From: Acidobacteriota bacterium
GTDB taxonomy: Bacteria > Acidobacteriota > Thermoanaerobaculia > Multivoradales > Multivoraceae
Assembly: GCA_028877275.1 (NCBI GenBank)
Contig: JAPPFP010000021.1
Location: 62,001 to 126,000, forward strand
Reading direction: 5' to 3'
DNA length: 64,000 bases
Shown: positions 1 through 8,978 of the stretch, one piece after another
Layout of the letters: each line of letters opens with the position of its first letter
Position numbering within the stretch: position 1 is the first letter of the stretch
Notes under the pieces: model-generated
Databases searched by the model: none
Told to the model about the DNA's origin: nothing
The model's input: the letters and a program-made list of their open reading frames with translations, nothing else
Program-made: the position numbers and the translations under genes

Positions 1-42
1 GAGCACGGCGATGCCGAGGACGATCAGCAGCAGCGAGATCAA
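1..42 (-). CDS. possible N-terminus of a small membrane protein, cut by the window edge
   Basis: On the minus strand a TTG at 42-40, preceded in frame by a stop a few codons upstream, opens a very hydrophobic stretch reading MISLLLIVLGIAVL before the window ends. This looks like the first transmembrane segment of a small membrane protein and lies directly downstream of the glutamate dehydrogenase gene. Only 14 residues are visible and no clear ribosome binding site is seen, so this is a weak call that could be chance. Confidence 0.22.
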   Translation of the reverse strand, partial: MISLLLIVLGIAVL

Positions 43-76
43 GGTGGACTTCGGTTAGGGGCGGGCGGTCTGGCGG

Positions 77-1570
77 CTACGGGAAGATTCCCGCGGTGGC
101 GTAGGAGGCGGCGACCTTATCGATCGCCAGGACCATCGCGGCCGTGCGCAGGTCGACCTCGGGGCCCAGCTTGTTCCGGTAGCGCCGGACGTGATGGTAG
201 GCGGTCGCCATCGTCTCCTCCAACCCCGAGTTCACGAGGTCGATCTCGTCCGCTCCCCGGGCCAGGATCCTGACCTCGGCCTGGCTGAAGCTGGCGCCGG
301 TCGCTGAACTCATCGCGTTCAGCAGATCGCGGCGCACGCTCTCCTCGAACCGTTTCTGCATCCGTCCGAAGCGGACGTGGGAGAGGTTCTTCAACCACTC
401 GAAGTAGGAAACGGTGACACCGCCGGCGTTCAGGTACACGTCCGGAATCACCAGGATGCCGCGCTTTGCCGCCGCGGCGCTGGCTGCCGAGCTGGTCGGG
501 CCGTTCGCCGCCTCGGCCAGGATGTGGCAGGAGATGCGGCCGACGTTCTCCCTCGTGATCTGGTTCTCGAGGGCTGCCGGTATCAGGATGTCGCAGTCGA
601 GTTCGAGGGCCTTGTGGCTCGGCTCGATGTTGGACGCGCCCGGGAAGTCGAGGATCGAGCCGCTGCTCCGCCTGTGCTCGACCACGTCGTCCAGGTCGAG
701 GCCGTCCGGACAGGCGATCGCACCCTCGTACTCGGCCAGGCCGACCAGCTTCGCGCCGGCGTCCTGCAGGTACCTGGCGGCGTGATGGCCGACGTTGCCG
801 AGCCCCTGGATCACGATCCGTTTGCCGGCGACACCCGGTTCGAGGCCGAGCTTCGCCATGTCGTCCTCGAATGAACAGGCCTCGCGGATACCGAAGAAGA
901 CGCCCAGTCCGGTCGCCTGGGTGCGGCCCTGAATGCCGCCGTGCTCGACCGGTTTGCCCGTCACGCAGGCGGCGACGTTGACCTCGCCGTGTTCGATCTG
1001 GGAGTAGGTGTCGGCGATCCAGGCCATCTCCTGCTCGCTCGTGCCGTAGTCGGGCGCCGGCACGTCCTTTCCCGGCCCGATGAAGGACTTGCGCTGGAGT
1101 TCGGCGGTGTAGCGCCGCGTCAGCCGCTCCAGTTCGCCCTTGGAGTAGTTCCGGCGATCGATGCAGACTCCGCCCTTGGCGCCGCCAAAGGGGACGTCGA
1201 CGAGGGCGCACTTGTACGTCATGAGCGCCGCCAGCGCCATGACCTCGTCCTCGTTCACGTTTGGCGCGTAGCGGATGCCACCCTTCGTCGGCAGCCGGTG
1301 GTGGCTGTGTTCGGCTCGCCAGGCGTGAATGACTTCGATCGTGCCGTCGTCCCGCCGCAGCGGGAAACTCATCCGGTAGACCGAGTTCACCCACTTCACC
1401 TGCTCCAGCAGCGTGGGATCGTGGTCCGTGTACTTCGCCGCCCGGTCGAAGGCGACGTTCACCTGCTCGAAGAACGTCAGGTGTGGCGCGGCCTGTCCCG
1501 CCTCCGGCTTGACCGCGGCGACCGTCACTTCGGAATCCTCGTCATCGTCATGCACCTCCTCAGAGGTCAA
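77..1570 (-). CDS. gdhA: Glu/Leu/Phe/Val-family glutamate dehydrogenase
   Basis: Cytoplasmic NAD(P)-dependent oxidative deamination of glutamate to 2-oxoglutarate and ammonia (or the reverse) is inferred from family membership. The protein has 497 residues. The substrate-binding Lys segment (RLPTKGGIRYAP), the catalytic Lys region (PFGGAKGGVCID), the PAPDYGT segment and a Rossmann motif (IQGLGNVGHHAA) are all present in the usual order. The first 25 or so residues form an acidic extension that homologues need not share. The frame opens with TTG at 1570 without a Shine-Dalgarno; a GTG at 1528 is an alternative start overlapping the stop of a tiny leader frame. It lies 39 bp downstream of fdhD on the same strand, probably in one operon. 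A branched-chain amino acid dehydrogenase is less likely at this length. Confidence 0.93.
   Translation of the reverse strand: MTSEEVHDDDEDSEVTVAAVKPEAGQAAPHLTFFEQVNVAFDRAAKYTDHDPTLLEQVKWVNSVYRMSFPLRRDDGTIEVIHAWRAEHSHHRLPTKGGIRYAPNVNEDEVMALAALMTYKCALVDVPFGGAKGGVCIDRRNYSKGELERLTRRYTAELQRKSFIGPGKDVPAPDYGTSEQEMAWIADTYSQIEHGEVNVAACVTGKPVEHGGIQGRTQATGLGVFFGIREACSFEDDMAKLGLEPGVAGKRIVIQGLGNVGHHAARYLQDAGAKLVGLAEYEGAIACPDGLDLDDVVEHRRSSGSILDFPGASNIEPSHKALELDCDILIPAALENQITRENVGRISCHILAEAANGPTSSAASAAAAKRGILVIPDVYLNAGGVTVSYFEWLKNLSHVRFGRMQKRFEESVRRDLLNAMSSATGASFSQAEVRILARGADEIDLVNSGLEETMATAYHHVRRYRNKLGPEVDLRTAAMVLAIDKVAASYATAGIFP
1525..1551 (-). other. possible 8-codon leader ORF at the gdhA start
   Basis: A strong GAGGAGG sequence on the minus strand sits just upstream of ATGACGATG. 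It opens a frame reading MTMTRIPK and stops at TGA. That TGA overlaps, as GTGA, an in-frame GTG of glutamate dehydrogenase (codon 15 of the longest frame). This is the geometry of translational coupling. The alternative is that the Shine-Dalgarno-like run is simply coding sequence for Glu-Glu-Val in the dehydrogenase N-terminus. Confidence 0.25.
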
Positions 1571-1609
1571 CCGCTCTCAGGGGCAACCTATGCCCAGCTA
1601 CGGGACTCG

Positions 1610-2512
1610 TCAATCGGAGCCGTCCAGTCGCCGCGCTTCGATTGCTGCTTCGGGATAGAGGTTGCTGCGGTCGGCGGCGACGAAGGCGTAGACGCGGATG
1701 CCGGCCAGGTGGGCGATGTCCAGGGCCAGGCTCGACGGCGCACCCACCGCGGCAATCACGGGGATTCCGGCCACCGCCGCCTTCTGGACGATCTCGAAGC
1801 CGAGACGGCCGCTGACCGCGAGGATCGTGTCCTGCAGAGGCAACCGTTTCGCACGCAGCGCCTTGCCTATGACCTTGTCGACCGCGTTGTGGCGTCCGAT
1901 GTCTTCGCGAAGCCAAAGCAGTCCGGGCGGCCCGCCGGCGACCTCGAACAGGGCCGCCGCATGAACGCCGCCCGTATCGTCGAAGAGTGTCTGGCCTTCC
2001 TGCATGGCCGCCGGCAACTGCTGGACCAGGAGCCGTTCGCGATCCGGTTCCAGGTCGAGCGGCCGGATCGCCGGCAACCGCACCCACAGGTCCTCGAGCG
2101 AGGGCTTGCCGCAGACTCCGCACGCGCTGGTGACGCGAAAGGCGCGTTCCCGCTTCCTGGTCTCGGCGCGGCGGCCCGCCGCCCGGCGTCCCCTTGCCGA
2201 GAGCCGAACATCGACGATCGATCCGGGGACGCTCGGCTCGGCGCCTGGCGGCAACTCCGCGTCCGGCCGCGGCGCTCCGCCGACGGTCACTTCCTCGACG
2301 TCAGCCGCCTGCTCGATCAGACCTTCGGCGTAGAGGTATCCGAGCGCGAGATCCCTCTCCGCGCCGGGGCTGCGCATCGTCACGACGACGGCCTCACCGT
2401 CGACCCGTATCTCGATCGGTTCCTCGACCGCCACCACATCGCGCCCGAGGCGGCCCGAGCGCTCGACCAGGGCGCTTCGCTCGGCGGAGGTCTCCGGTCC
2501 CACCGGCTTCAC
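1610..2512 (-). CDS. fdhD: formate dehydrogenase accessory sulfurtransferase FdhD
   Basis: FdhD transfers sulfur from the cysteine desulfurase IscS to the bis-MGD molybdenum cofactor of formate dehydrogenase-type enzymes, making them active. The conserved paired-cysteine motif is seen as SACGVCGK, and the ERDLALGYLYAEGLI segment and the C-terminal GRLGFEIVQKA and AVGAPSSLA segments are typical. The frame is open further upstream, but a GTG at 2512 overlaps the upstream oxidoreductase stop as GTGA, which fixes the likely start and gives about 300 residues, normal for the family. Coupling to the molybdopterin oxidoreductase strongly suggests that this enzyme is its client. Confidence 0.93.
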   Translation of the reverse strand: MKPVGPETSAERSALVERSGRLGRDVVAVEEPIEIRVDGEAVVVTMRSPGAERDLALGYLYAEGLIEQAADVEEVTVGGAPRPDAELPPGAEPSVPGSIVDVRLSARGRRAAGRRAETRKRERAFRVTSACGVCGKPSLEDLWVRLPAIRPLDLEPDRERLLVQQLPAAMQEGQTLFDDTGGVHAAALFEVAGGPPGLLWLREDIGRHNAVDKVIGKALRAKRLPLQDTILAVSGRLGFEIVQKAAVAGIPVIAAVGAPSSLALDIAHLAGIRVYAFVAADRSNLYPEAAIEARRLDGSD

Positions 2513-4719
2513 GCCGGGGCTCCCGTTCGTTCGACCCGTACCCGGACGCCGTACTCCGGTTCGCCGGAGTCGGGGTCCAGGGACCAGGGCAGCAGCTCCA
2601 TGCACTCGGGCCAGTGCGCTTCGACGTTGCCGGCCTTGATCGGCCCGAACCGCGCAACGAACTCGATCCTCGACACCGGCGACGAGACGACGACCCGCTG
2701 GCCGGCGCCGATGCCGCGCGCCCGTCCATCCTCCGCGTTCATCAGCAGGTCGGAGCGCTCGAGGCCGGTCAAGGGATCCCGCCCGGCGTGGACCATCGAG
2801 TTGAACTGCCGCCCGCGGCGAGTGGAAAGGAAGAGCTCACCGTCGAGTAGCACCCGATCCGCCGGCGGTTCGACCACATGGAACCTCGCGCGGCCGGACG
2901 GCGTGGCGAAGCGGCCGTCCTCGAACAGTTGGGCGCCGCCCCACTGGAGCTGGTCGCCCTTTCGCTTGAGGTTCTCGATCCCGGCGTAACGCGGCACGGT
3001 CGCCGCGATCTCGGCCCGAATGGCATCGGTGCCGGCGAAACCGAGGACGCCGGGAGGATCGGGGCGCACCCGGGAGACGACCTCGCAGAGCACTTCCCAC
3101 TCCGGCCGGCACTCGCCGAGTGCGCGGCTTTCGGCGCCGTCGTGCCGAATCGAGGGCGAGTAGACGATGCGTCGCTCGGTCGTCGTTTCGGTCACGCCGC
3201 CCGGGATCTCGTAGCGGGTCGTCGCCGGCAGCAGCAGCGCGGTATCGCTCGGTTCAACCAGCATCGCGGTGTTCAACACGACGTCCTGGTGAACGCGAAA
3301 GGCGGGTCGGTGCAGGGCGTTCTTCTGGCGTTCGGGTTCCGGCGCCGTCTCGAGGAAGTTGCCGCCGACGATCCACCACGCGTCGATCGCACCGGCCGCC
3401 GCGGCTTCGATCTGGCCGGTCGCGGCCAGCCCCGGGCCGCGCGGTGGCTCGAAACCCCAGGCGTCCGCCCACCGGTCGAGGGTCTCCGTGTCCGACTCCG
3501 GGGCGCAGCCGACCTCGGCGCCCCCCTGCACGCCGGAGTGGCCGCGAATCGGCACAAGGCCGGCTCCGGCCTTGCCCGGAAGCCCGCGCATCAGGCCCAG
3601 GTTCGTGAGCGCCAGCACGGTGTCGACGCCGTGGCGGTGCTGGGTCAGTCCCATCGACCAGACCAGGATCGTCTTCGGCCTGGAGCAGAGAAGCCTGGCG
3701 AAGCGCTCCATCTCGGCGCGGGGAGCACCGCTGGATCGCTCGATCGTCTCCCAGGGGGTGTCGCGGAGCACGCTCTCGACTTCGGCGAGGTTCTCAGTTG
3801 AGGGTTCGACGAAATCGCGAACGACACCTCCCGGGAGGTCTAGCAGGGCCTTCATCGTGCCGTTGAGAAAGGCGAGGTCGCCGCCGGTATCCACGGCGAA
3901 CCAGTGTTCGGCGAGATCGGTGCCGAACAGGGCGCTCGACGCGACAGACGGCACCCAGTAGCGGTCGAGGCCAGGTTCCCGGTATGGGTTCACGACCGCG
4001 ATCTCCGTGCCGCGGCGGCGCGCGAAGTGAAGGTACTTGACGGTGACCGGCTGGTTGTTCGGCACGTTGGAACCGAAGAAGACGATCAGGTCCGCATCGA
4101 GCCAGTCTCGATAGGAGTTCGTTGCCGCGCCGATCCCCAGAGCGCGCCTGAGGGCGATCGTGGAGGCGGCGTGGCAGAGGCGCGCGGCAGTGTCGACGTG
4201 GGGGGTGCCGAGGAAGCGGGCGGCCTTCTGCGCGACGTAGTAGGTCTCGTTGGGAACGCCGCGGGAGGTCAGGAAGAAAGCTGCTCGAGCGGGGTCGCGT
4301 TCGCGAACCTCGGCGAGCCGGGCAGCGGCGATGTCGACCGCCTCGGGCCAGCCGATGCGACGGAACCCGGGCTCGCCTGCGCGCCGGACCATCGGGTGCG
4401 CCAGTCGCCCGAGGGCTCGCAGCTCCGTCGAACCCCTGGCCGCCAGAGCGCCGGCGTCGGCCAGGACGGCCGGGTCGAGCGCCGGCATCGTGTTCAACCG
4501 CAGCAGATCGAGCCGGACCATGCACAGATGTACGCCGTCCAGAGTCCAGTCCCGGAGCCCCGACGTCCCCAGGGCGCAGCCGTCGCAGACGCCGTCCCGC
4601 AGGATGCGCCACGCGTAGCCCGCTTCGTCCCGGTTCCGCCAGGCCACCCTGGCCATTTCCAGGTAGTGGCGCGGCTTGGTTTGCCCCAGGCCAAAGGGGG
4701 TCCGAAGGCTGGGGCTCAC
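2509..4719 (-). CDS. FdhF/YdeP-family molybdopterin oxidoreductase
   Basis: A molybdenum bis-MGD oxidoreductase of the YdeP type, related to the catalytic subunit of formate dehydrogenase H. The N-terminus has the family's CDGCALG pair of cysteines instead of a full [4Fe-4S] motif. The RLCHAAST segment, the FFGSNVPNNQPV cofactor-binding region and a C-terminal molydopterin dinucleotide-binding domain (FLSTRRGRQFNSMVH) follow. The frame is open to 5067, but its first 116 residues are low-complexity antisense sequence of the divergent gene. A GTG at 4719 gives a conventional N-terminus of 736 residues and leaves 28 bp to the divergent gene. The physiological substrate cannot be named: YdeP relatives are called formate dehydrogenase-like without firm proof. 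It overlaps fdhD by 4 bp. Confidence 0.9.
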   Translation of the reverse strand: MSPSLRTPFGLGQTKPRHYLEMARVAWRNRDEAGYAWRILRDGVCDGCALGTSGLRDWTLDGVHLCMVRLDLLRLNTMPALDPAVLADAGALAARGSTELRALGRLAHPMVRRAGEPGFRRIGWPEAVDIAAARLAEVRERDPARAAFFLTSRGVPNETYYVAQKAARFLGTPHVDTAARLCHAASTIALRRALGIGAATNSYRDWLDADLIVFFGSNVPNNQPVTVKYLHFARRRGTEIAVVNPYREPGLDRYWVPSVASSALFGTDLAEHWFAVDTGGDLAFLNGTMKALLDLPGGVVRDFVEPSTENLAEVESVLRDTPWETIERSSGAPRAEMERFARLLCSRPKTILVWSMGLTQHRHGVDTVLALTNLGLMRGLPGKAGAGLVPIRGHSGVQGGAEVGCAPESDTETLDRWADAWGFEPPRGPGLAATGQIEAAAAGAIDAWWIVGGNFLETAPEPERQKNALHRPAFRVHQDVVLNTAMLVEPSDTALLLPATTRYEIPGGVTETTTERRIVYSPSIRHDGAESRALGECRPEWEVLCEVVSRVRPDPPGVLGFAGTDAIRAEIAATVPRYAGIENLKRKGDQLQWGGAQLFEDGRFATPSGRARFHVVEPPADRVLLDGELFLSTRRGRQFNSMVHAGRDPLTGLERSDLLMNAEDGRARGIGAGQRVVVSSPVSRIEFVARFGPIKAGNVEAHWPECMELLPWSLDPDSGEPEYGVRVRVERTGAPA

Positions 4720-4747
4720 CGGACGATCATAGAAGAGCAGCGTTAGA

Positions 4748-7700
4748 GTGTCGGCGGTGCGGATCTTCCGAGTCGTCGTCGTGCTGACTGTGGCGGTCGC
4801 GCCGGCCGCGGTGTTGGCGCAGACCGGGCAGGCGGAAGTCACTCCTGCCTTTGGGCCGGAGAACTTCGCAGCGGCGGTCGATCCGCGGGCCGACGGTTGG
4901 GACACCGAGGCGCTCAGCGAACAGGCTGAGGCGCAGCTCAAGAGCGTGGCTGCGTGGCTTGCGGACGTCGCCGCGCGTGGCGCCGATGCGGTGCCGTCCG
5001 GGGACGTCGCGTTGGTCGTCGATCCGGCCTTCGAGTCGCCGGGGTTCGTGCCGGGTGAGCTGACCACGCGCTATGAGGGGACGACCTTCGCCGTCGAGAG
5101 CGGGAGGGTGAGTGGCGCGGACGCCGCCTACCGCGGAGCCGAGGGCTTCAGGCGCGCACTCGGCGCCCTCGCCATGCGGCTGGCCGGCGACCGCCCGCCG
5201 CGGGCGGATTTCAAGCTCTACTCGGTCGACGCCGGCTCCGCCGGGTTCACCACGCTGGCGTACTTCGAGGCCTCGGTCGCGGGACCGGCGGGCGGCCGCC
5301 AGTTGAACGCGGTCTGGTCGACCATCTGGAAGCTGCCGGAGGACGGCGACGGTGGGCCGTTGCTGCTGAGGGTCGACGTCTCCGACTACGAGGAGACGTC
5401 GACTACCCGGGGTCCCCTCTTCGTCGACGTCACCGAAGCGGCCGTCGGCCACAACGCGAGCTACCGGGACCAGTTGCTGCAGTCGCCTGACGCGTGGCTC
5501 AACCGGATACCGAAGGCGGCCGGCTACAACAAGACCGGCTGGCAGGGCGTGTCCGTCGCCGACGTCAACGGGGACGGGCTGGACGACATCTTCCTTCCCG
5601 AGCAGGGCGGCCTGCCGAACCGCCTCTATGTTCAGAACCGTCAGGGCACCTTCGACGACCGCTCGGCGGAAGCGGCGATCGACTACCTCGAGCGCTCGCT
5701 CGCCGGCCTCTTCGTCGATCTCGACAATGACGGCGACCCGGATCTCGTCCTGTCCAGCCGGCCGGCGGTGCTGGTGCTCGAGAACGACGGCGGCGGCCGC
5801 TTCGCCCGCGTTCGCCACATCGCCGGCAACATCCCGGACAGCAACTCGCTGTCCGCCGCCGACGTCGACGGCGACGGCGACCTCGACCTCTACGTCTGCG
5901 CTTACCGCCGGGCCTACGACGAGCGCGGCGTGGCCAGCCCGGTGCCCTACCACGACGCGAACAACGGCGGCCGAAACGTGCTGCTGCGCAACGACGGGGG
6001 CTTCCGCTTCGTCGACGCGACCGTCGAGGCGGGGCTCGATGTGAACAACCGCCGTTTCAGCCTGGCCGCGTCCTGGGAGGACGTCGACGGCGACGGCGAC
6101 CCGGACCTCTACGTGGCGAACGACTACGGCCGCAACAACCTCTACCGGAACGACGGCGGCCGCTTCGTCGACGTGGCCGGGGAGGCCGGCGTCGAGGACA
6201 TCTCCTCCGGCATGTCGGTGAGCTGGGCGGACTACAACCGGGACGGCCGGATGGATGTCTATGTCGGGAACATGTTCTCCGCTGCCGGGAACCGGATCAC
6301 CTATCAGCGGAAGTTCGAACGGGACCGGCAACGCGCCGGTCCGCTGGCGGAGGTCCAGCGGATGGCGCGCGGCAACTCCCTGTTCGCGGGTGCTTCGGGC
6401 GGCGGCTTTCACGATCGCAGCGTGGAGGCCAACGTGACGATGGGTCGCTGGTCCTGGTCGTCCGTCTTCGCCGACATCAACAACGACGGCTGGGAGGACC
6501 TGGTCGTTGCCAACGGCAACCTGACCCAGACACTCCCCGACGACCTGTGAAGCTTCTTCTGGCGGCAGGTCGTGCCGCGCGCGCCCAGTTCGCCGGATGA
6601 CCGATCACTGGAGCCGTATCTCGAATCCCTGCGTGCGCTTCACGAGCGGCTCGACGAGGGCCTGTCCTTCAGCGGCAACGAGCGGAACTGCGCCTTCCTG
6701 AATCCCGGCGAGGCTGGCGGCGCCTTCGCCAACGCGTCGGCGGTCAGCGGCCTGGACTTCCCGGACGACGGCCGCGGCGTCGCCTTCCTGGACCTCGAGG
6801 GCGACGGCGACCTGGACGTGGCGATCAGCAACCGGACCGCGCCACGCTTGCGTCTGATGCGGAACGAATTGCCGGCCGGCCGGCGGTTCGTGGCCCTGCA
6901 TCTGGAGGGAGACGGCGTCGGCACGAACCGGGACGCGGTGGGAGCGCGGGTGGAGGTGCCGACCTCGTCCGGCATCCTCCGGCGCTCCGTCCGCGCCGGC
7001 GAGGGGTTCCTCTCGCAGTCGAGCCGCTGGCTCCATTTCGGTTTGGGCGACAGCGAGGTTTCCGGTCCGGTGAGAGTTCGCTGGCCTGGCGGTGGGAGCG
7101 AGACGTTCGCCGGCGTCGAGGCCGGCGGCCGCTACCGGATCGTCCAGGGCAGCGGCCGGGCGGGGGCCGTGTCGGCGCCGCGCGGGCGGACGCCGCTCCT
7201 GCCGCGCGCCCAGGAGCCGCCGGCGCCGACCACCGGCGCGCGCGTGGTGCTGGCGCCGCGTCCGCCGGCTCCTTCGTTGACGTTGCGCCCCTTCGACGCC
7301 TCGGAGCCGTTGGCGGTCGAGGCGGGCCAGGGGCGGCCGGTGCTCGTCAACATCTGGGCGAGCTGGTGCGTTCCCTGCCGTTTCGAGTTGCAGGACCTGG
7401 CGAACGAAGAGGGTGCGCTGCGTCGCGCGGGTCTCGAGATCGCCGCGCTGTCGACCGATGGCATGGGCGACGTGCCGACCACGACCGAAGAAGCGGCGCG
7501 GAGCTTCATGGACGAGATCGGCTTTCCGTTCCTGAACGGAGTAGCGACCGAGGAGACGCTCGACAAGGTCGAGATTGTCAAGAGGTCGCTGTTCGACCGT
7601 CGCTTCCCGCTGTCGCTGCCGTTCTCCATGCTGCTCGACGGCGACGGTCGAGTCGCCATCCTCTACCGCGGAGGCGTAACCGCGGGTGACCTGCTTGCCG

Positions 7701-8977
7701 ACCTCGAACTGCTGGATACGCGGGGTTCCGACCTCCGGGCGGCGTCGGCGGCGCTTCCAGGCCGCTGGTACACGGAGCCGCCGGACGAGGTGTCGCTCGC
7801 GAGCCACGCGCGCTGGTACGAGGAGCGGTTTCCCGAGGAGTCCGTGGCCCTGTTGCGGCGTTCGGTGGAGGTCGAGCAGGCGCGTCTCGACGAGGGCGCC
7901 AGAGCGTCGTTCGAACGGCGGGGGGCGCGGGACCGCCTGTTCAAGTCGCTCCAGCGTCTGACGGTGCTCGAAGGCCGGCGTGGGGACAACGAAGCCGCGG
8001 CTCGGTACGCCCGCGCCGCCCTGGATCTCGAACCCGACGATCCGGCCGCGCGGGCCGCGTACCAGAACGCCCTCCTCGACGCCGGCGACACCGGCTCGGT
8101 ACGGGCGCAGGCCGAGGCGGCGCTCGCGGCCGATCCGGGAGATGTGGCGGCCCGCGTGCGCCTTGCCGAGCTGCTCGACCGGGAGGGACGCACGGACGAC
8201 GCGGTCCGCGAGCTCGGCCGCGCGGTCGCCGAGAACCCGCGCGACGTGGAACTGCGCTACCTCTACGGCCAGTTGCTCGCCAAGGTGGAGCGCCTGCGAG
8301 AGGCGATGGAGCAGTTCGCGGCCGCGGTGACCCTCGACCCGCGCCATGTCGAAGCGCACCGGATCCTGGCGGAAGCCGCCGTTCGCAGCGACGAACTCGG
8401 CGCCGCCTGGGGGCACTACCGGGCGATCCTCGAGGTCGAGCCGCAGGACGCGGAGGCGCTCTACGGAGCCGCCCGGATCGCGGCCGCCGCGGGCCGCCTG
8501 GACGAGGCGATCGAGAGCTACCGGGCACTGCTTGCGCACGACCCCGACCACGCCGCGGGCCGTCACGAGTTCGGACTGGCCCTGATCCGCAGCGGCCCGG
8601 CCGGCGCCGCCGAGGGCGCGGAACATCTTCGTCGCGCCTATGTCGAGGACCGGAACCTCCTGGCGCGAGGCAACGACATCGCCTGGACCCTGGCGACCCA
8701 TCCGGATGCCGCCCGGCGCGATGGCCAGCTCGCCCTCCTGATCGCTCTCGAACTGAACGCGGTCGCGGGCGGCGCCGAGCCGGCTCTGCTCGAGACCCTG
8801 GCAGCCGCCCAGGCCGAGACCGGCGACTTCGAAACGGCGGCGCGGACGGTGGCGAGAGCGCTCGAGATCGTCGGCGACGCGCGGAGCGACTCCCCGGACC
8901 GGGAGCGGCTGCTCGAGATGCTGAACCGCAGGCTGGAGCAGTACCGGCAGGGCATTCCCGCGCGCTCAGGGCGGTAG
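4748..8977 (+). CDS. exported FG-GAP/ASPIC-UnbV/thioredoxin/TPR protein with in-frame TGA (candidate selenoprotein)
   Basis: Two open segments, 4748-6550 and 6551-8977, share one reading frame and are separated only by a TGA at codon 601. Read through, they give one 1409-residue protein. After a signal peptide (ending near VLAQT) and an uncharacterised region come calcium-binding-like FG-GAP/VCBS repeats (DVNGDGLDD, DLDNDGDPD, DVDGDGDLD, DINNDGWED). Then follow an ASPIC/UnbV domain (about residues 710-800), a thioredoxin-like domain with a CVPC redox motif at residues 874-877, and several TPR repeats (about 1060-1390). Without read-through the second half has no signal peptide and would start inside a domain, at a GTG (6572) lacking a Shine-Dalgarno. 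Possible explanations are selenocysteine insertion, a nonsense mutation or a sequencing error. The biological role is unknown; the protein is probably periplasmic or extracellular. Confidence 0.8.
6548..6578 (+). promoter_or_regulatory. in-frame TGA with SECIS-like hairpin
   Basis: TGA at 6548-6550 is followed by 11 nt and then a perfect 6-bp GC-rich stem (GCGGCA at 6562-6567 with TGCCGC at 6573-6578) closing a GGTCG loop. Bacterial SECIS elements sit immediately 3' of the Sec codon, inside the coding sequence, and carry a G-rich GGU apical loop. The E. coli fdhF element has the same 11-nt spacing and a GGUC loop flanked by GCA and UGC, as here. The bulged U of the E. coli stem is not evident. 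Hairpins are common by chance in DNA this GC-rich, so this is a candidate only. Confidence 0.45.
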
Positions 8978-8978
8978 C

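Noticed and set aside
6572..8977. Second half of the FG-GAP gene as an independent gene
   Set aside because: It has no Shine-Dalgarno before GTG 6572, no signal peptide, a start inside a conserved domain, and the same frame as the first half.
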